This document shows positions 60,720-64,000 of a DNA stretch of 64,000 bases, one piece after another. Under the pieces are notes generated by a model. The model worked only from the letters and a program-made list of their open reading frames with translations. It made no database searches and was not told the DNA's origin. This stretch comes from Polytrichum commune. Its lineage: Eukaryota; Streptophyta; Polytrichopsida; Polytrichales; Polytrichaceae. Numbering within the stretch: position 1 is the stretch's first letter; each line of letters begins with the position of its first letter. The position numbers and the translations under genes were made by a program. The stretch is taken from NCBI GenBank assembly GCA_950295325.1, contig OX485803.1:12958001-13022000 (forward strand), given 5' to 3'.

Positions 60720-61130
60720 TGACTATAAATTTTTGTTCCATTAGCGTTATCCATAAAGTCCCTCAAAGAAGGGTGAAACCTTGGGTTTGATTATTCTTCG
60801 AGAGACCGTTCTGTTAAGAGCTCATTAGCTCGTCGTGTATTGAAACCTATTTTGAAAGTTGGGTGAAATTTTTTAGACCTTCTCTTTTCACTTTTCAAAC
60901 TTTGAGAGAATGTCATGATCTAAAATAAGGTATGTGCATGGGACCACCCACTGTCCAAATCGCCCTATGCAAGGCTAGCTTGGTCCACCTATCATGACGA
61001 GACAAACTATAAAACTAGTTTTCAATAATCCAACACATTCTTTGTGTATGATGGTTTAAGCATTAAGAAAACTTGCATGACTTTGTGTTAATTCTCACAA
61101 ACTAAGTTTGAGATTGATCTCATGGTTTCA
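60720..61130. repeat. Dispersed repeat, inverted partner of 10445-11020
   Basis: AAGTCCCTCAAAGAAGGG, TTAAGAGCTCATTAGCTCGTCGTGT and GTTTAAGCATTAAG mirror the 10445-11020 copy. Confidence 0.6.
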
Positions 61131-61265
61131 TAACATTATTCAAATTCATAACACAATCTGAATGTGGGGAATATCCGAGAATACTATGTGAAATACTGTC
61201 AGTCCCACAAAACACTGTTATGGATCTGAATAATGTTATGTTCATAGGCTTTACTTTACAAATAA

Positions 61266-61288
61266 CATTATTATTATTATTATTATTA
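61266..61288. repeat. (ATT)n microsatellite
   Basis: About seven ATT units, about 960 bases before the TONSOKU-like start. Confidence 0.85.
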
Positions 61289-62080
61289 CCGCCTTTGTAG
61301 GCCGGTAGAAGGGTGTGTTGTTACTGTGTTTCCCGCGGATTCATAGAGCGGGTGGTGGTTGTGGTTTTGGCGGGAACGCCAACAGCCCTGCGCTTGAATG
61401 CACACTCTCGCACGCAGTCAGTATGTTGCTGCTGGGCATCTCCATCATTAGGATAAGTTAGATCCATATCATATCTTCTGGAATTCTGTAATAAAAAATT
61501 CTGTCAAACTGCCAAAAATTCCTTCTGGGAGCACTTCATCTCCTTCTGAGGAAACCGGTTCAATTCAAGTATCGCTGTTGCGGAGTGGCAGGGTTTAAGG
61601 GTTCAGTGAAAGTATAGGCCGAAGGTATAAGTGACGAACAGGACTTAGATTCATCTCCTCTAATCTTCTCTCTGCTTCACCAAAATTTCCCGTGCATTCT
61701 TAGAGAGTGAGGACGTCGGTTCACTTCTGCCTTTGTATTGAACCGAGCAGGAATTGGATCTAGCATTCGTGCTGCAAGTGGCATTTAGGATTTAGGGTTA
61801 ACCTTAGTTAGGCCAAGCGTAAAATGCCGTTCGGTTCAACATTTTGAGTGCTGGAAGGTAATTTCCACATAGGATTAAAAAGGTCTTGACCAATGTGCAA
61901 ACGACACGTTTCAAATTCGTTTTACGTCGAACCAGACAAACACGGAGGAGTGAGATTCATCTCTGCCCTCTCTGTTTATGGCGGGAATAAGAACGAGAGG
62001 CTTTTACTTGAATTACCATACGCTTTACTCACTCGCATTCTTGGTTGCCTTGTTGTGGAATTCTTTAGTGCACAGGAGTT

Positions 62081-62111
<31 letters not shown>

Positions 62112-62120
62112 CGTCGTCGT
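62081..62120 (+). repeat. (TTG)n/(TCG)n microsatellite before the TONSOKU-like start
   Basis: About nine TTG/GTT repeats followed by TCG repeats, 125-165 bases upstream of the start codon, probably in the promoter or 5' UTR. Runs of identical residues in overlapping frames come from this repeat, not from genes. Confidence 0.85.
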
Positions 62121-62244
62121 CCACCACGATGACATGTGCGTTCTCAGGGGTTGCAGGTTTGTTGTGAGTATGTGGTGGTCTTTTGCACCTTCGCATCGAA
62201 GGTTCCAGTAATTCAATTCAACATATTTTCTTCGTTGCGGAACC

Positions 62245-64000
62245 ATGGGGAGGCATGGCAAAAAGGGGGAGGCAGGGGGCCTCGAGGGCATGAAGGCATG
62301 CTACAAGGCAGCCAAAGAGAGCGGTGATCGGGAGGAGGAAGCTCGCTGGGCTAATCAAATTGGTCACGCTTTCAAAGAACGCGGGAAGTATGTGGACGCC
62401 CTCACGTGGTTTCGTCTCGATTACGACATTTCCATCAAGCGAGACACGAATGACGGAGGGCCTCGCCTCAATCTCATGCCCACTTGCCAGTCGCTCGGAG
62501 AAGTCTACTACCGACTCGGGGAATACGAGGAAGCTCGTCACTACCAGGTATGTATGTGAAAACTTAGCCAATGCCTTCTTCATTTTGCCACTTCTCTAGA
62601 TAATCATATAGGACATATATGATATAAGGACACGCCGATTGCGTCTTTCTTGATCCTCGTGTTCCGGATCTTTGGCATTTCGGCCAGAATTGCCAAGGTT
62701 CTCGAAGTCGCAGATTCTCATATCTGTAGGCTGCGAGGAGTTGATCACATTCATAATCAATTCTCAAGTGTTTCTTCCCCAATCAGGTTTCAGCTTCCTA
62801 AAATTGATATCTTCGCGATACAGTTTTCCAAGCCGGTTTGTGAATTTGTGATTTTCATTTCAGCACCAGTGTTCAGCTCATGACCTCTTTTAGTAAGAGG
62901 ATTTTGGATTCGCACTTCTTTTTCTCCAGCAATTCAGTATATGGGTTGAATGGCGCGGTGGTAAACAAGAAATGTCCTTTGTAAGCTTGGGAGCAGCCAA
63001 AGCAAGATCAAGTTCTGGATATCGAGTCCTTGCAAACACAAAGAGTATATGGCATCAAACCAAAGGTTCCAATCTTATATTAGATTCAACTCAGTACTGA
63101 AACAATTTACTTCTGTAATGAAGAGTCCACCTGTGCTAAAAGTAACTTAAGTGACTAAGTTATCCCTGCAATCCGAATGATACATCCGTGGTGAACACAA
63201 TCTTTTTTTTATGAAAAATAGATATGTAGACACGATTTCAATTAACAGAGATAGCTGGATGTGTGGCATTTCTAGTCACAAATACATGAATGGGAGACAT
63301 TTCCTATATAGGAATCATTATAACATTTCATAACGAGATAGTTAGTATTTGACCTGCATGGAGAGAAGTAAAGAAAATATCTGCAATGCATTTCTACTGA
63401 GCCGAATTACGCAATCCTTGCCAGGGACAGAAGCACGTATTATAACCACTTTCTTAAGAGGTGTTCTTGAAAGACTTGTACAGACAAGTATTCACTGGAT
63501 ACAGCAAGGGAGCTCTGGTAATCAGGCATTACAAAATGAAATAGAGTTGAAGACAAGAATGCTTGACATAGCTCATGTTTACTAAGCTTCCCCAACAGAA
63601 CCTAATGCTCAAGTCCTGAGCATCCAACACAGAGGCAGTTTTAGAGCTCAAGAGAGCCACCTAATAATCCCCCCCCCCCCCCCCCCCCCCAATCTATCCT
63701 GCCACCTTCATTGTGGCCCTCATTCAACAGAAGATAGGAATGTCCTAGATTACTCAAGGGGGACAGGAGGAAACCCAACAATGGGGTTTAGGGGCTAACT
63801 ATTCTGGTTTAATGTTGTGATTGTTCTATGTGGTGGCAGCAACGGCATTTGGATTTAGCAGTGGAAGCTAATAATCTTGTGGAGCAGCAGAGAGCGCACA
63901 CACAACTTGGAAGAACCTATATGGACATGTATGATATAAAGGACTGGCTGTGGGCATTGCCAAAAGCAAAAGAGTCCTTTAACAAAGCAATGGACCTTGC
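62245..64000 (+). CDS. TSK: TONSOKU/BRUSHY1-like TPR protein, 5' part (runs off the window)
   Basis: ATG at 62245 in an ideal context (AACCATGGG). Exon 1 is 62245-62547 (101 codons), donor CAG/GTATGT. Exon 2 starts at 63840 after TGGCAG and is open to the window end. Exon 1 encodes TPR helices (about 33-66 and 78-101), including [25 protein letters not shown] and [15 protein letters not shown]. Exon 2 continues with [16 protein letters not shown] and [10 protein letters not shown], as expected at the N-terminus of plant TONSOKU. Known family role: TPR plus leucine-rich-repeat protein (TONSL in animals) that reads newly replicated histone H4 and supports replication-fork repair, genome stability and meristem organisation. 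Intron 1 (1292 bases) contains a 22-base C tract. The LRR half lies outside the window. Confidence 0.93.
63669..63690 (+). repeat. Poly-C tract in intron 1 of the TONSOKU-like gene
   Basis: An uninterrupted run of 22 C lies about 150 bases before the exon 2 acceptor. The true length is uncertain because homopolymers are error-prone. Confidence 0.85.

Larger units (their letters stand above)
61131..62244. other. Probable promoter and 5' UTR of the TONSOKU-like gene
   Basis: GC content rises from about 61290 (GCGGGTGGTGG, GCGGGAACGCC). No coding exon found; frames over the TTG microsatellite are incidental. Transcription start not determinable. Confidence 0.4.

Noticed and set aside
61893-62291. 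Frames with Cys, Val or Thr runs upstream of the TONSOKU-like start
   Set aside because: The runs are translations of the TTG/TCG microsatellite in different frames.
1-64000. CRISPR arrays, bacterial operons, tRNA or rRNA genes
   Set aside because: Introns and plant genes show a eukaryotic nuclear window; no regularly spaced identical repeats, and no tRNA or rRNA was recognised, though short tRNAs could be missed by eye.

Overview
This is nuclear DNA of a land plant or a close streptophyte relative. The evidence is plant-type genes split by GT-AG introns (a TONSOKU-type TPR gene, a plant BAG co-chaperone with an N-terminal ubiquitin-like domain, and a mitochondrial K+/H+ exchange-related protein), very low gene density, and AT-rich spacers packed with miniature inverted-repeat elements and decayed transposons. 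A Penelope-type reverse transcriptase with land-plant/charophyte-style motifs suggests a non-flowering lineage. That is an inference, and the species cannot be named from this window.

Layout. 1-14.6 kb is gene-poor spacer: Harbinger-type and other MITEs, several short dispersed repeat families, the N-terminal stub of a pogo/Tigger transposase (7.7-8.1 kb) and the C-terminal piece of a LINE polyprotein (13.2-13.7 kb). 14.8-15.6 kb holds a single-exon gene for an acidic protein with a C-terminal membrane anchor. Behind it, to 17.2 kb, lies a tandem array of decayed copies of its anchor-encoding end. 20.24-22.09 kb is a hAT-like non-autonomous element with an 8-bp target duplication, stuffed with a C-rich/poly-T minisatellite. 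25.4-35.4 kb is a Penelope-like element (PLE) locus read on the minus strand. It has one internal region with two ORFs, each broken by one in-frame stop, and four pseudo-LTR-like units in two length classes, each carrying the same structured RNA-like motif.

35.4-40.0 kb contains LINE remains with a zinc-knuckle domain, a 499-bp Harbinger MITE, and the C-terminal half of a pogo/Tigger transposase that has lost a catalytic Asp. 40.6-43.9 kb (+) is the eight-exon K+/H+ exchange-related gene, and 47.2-49.9 kb (-) the four-exon BAG gene; the two converge. 51-62 kb is repeat-rich spacer with more MITEs and a long hairpin. 62.2 kb to the window end (+) is the start of the TONSOKU-like gene, which runs off the right edge.

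The host genes do not form a pathway: eukaryotic neighbours here are independent. The most unusual content is the PLE locus, with its four-fold RNA motif and an unrecognised RGG-tailed first ORF, followed by the tandem tail-anchor cassettes behind the 14.8-kb gene and the G/C-rich hAT element.
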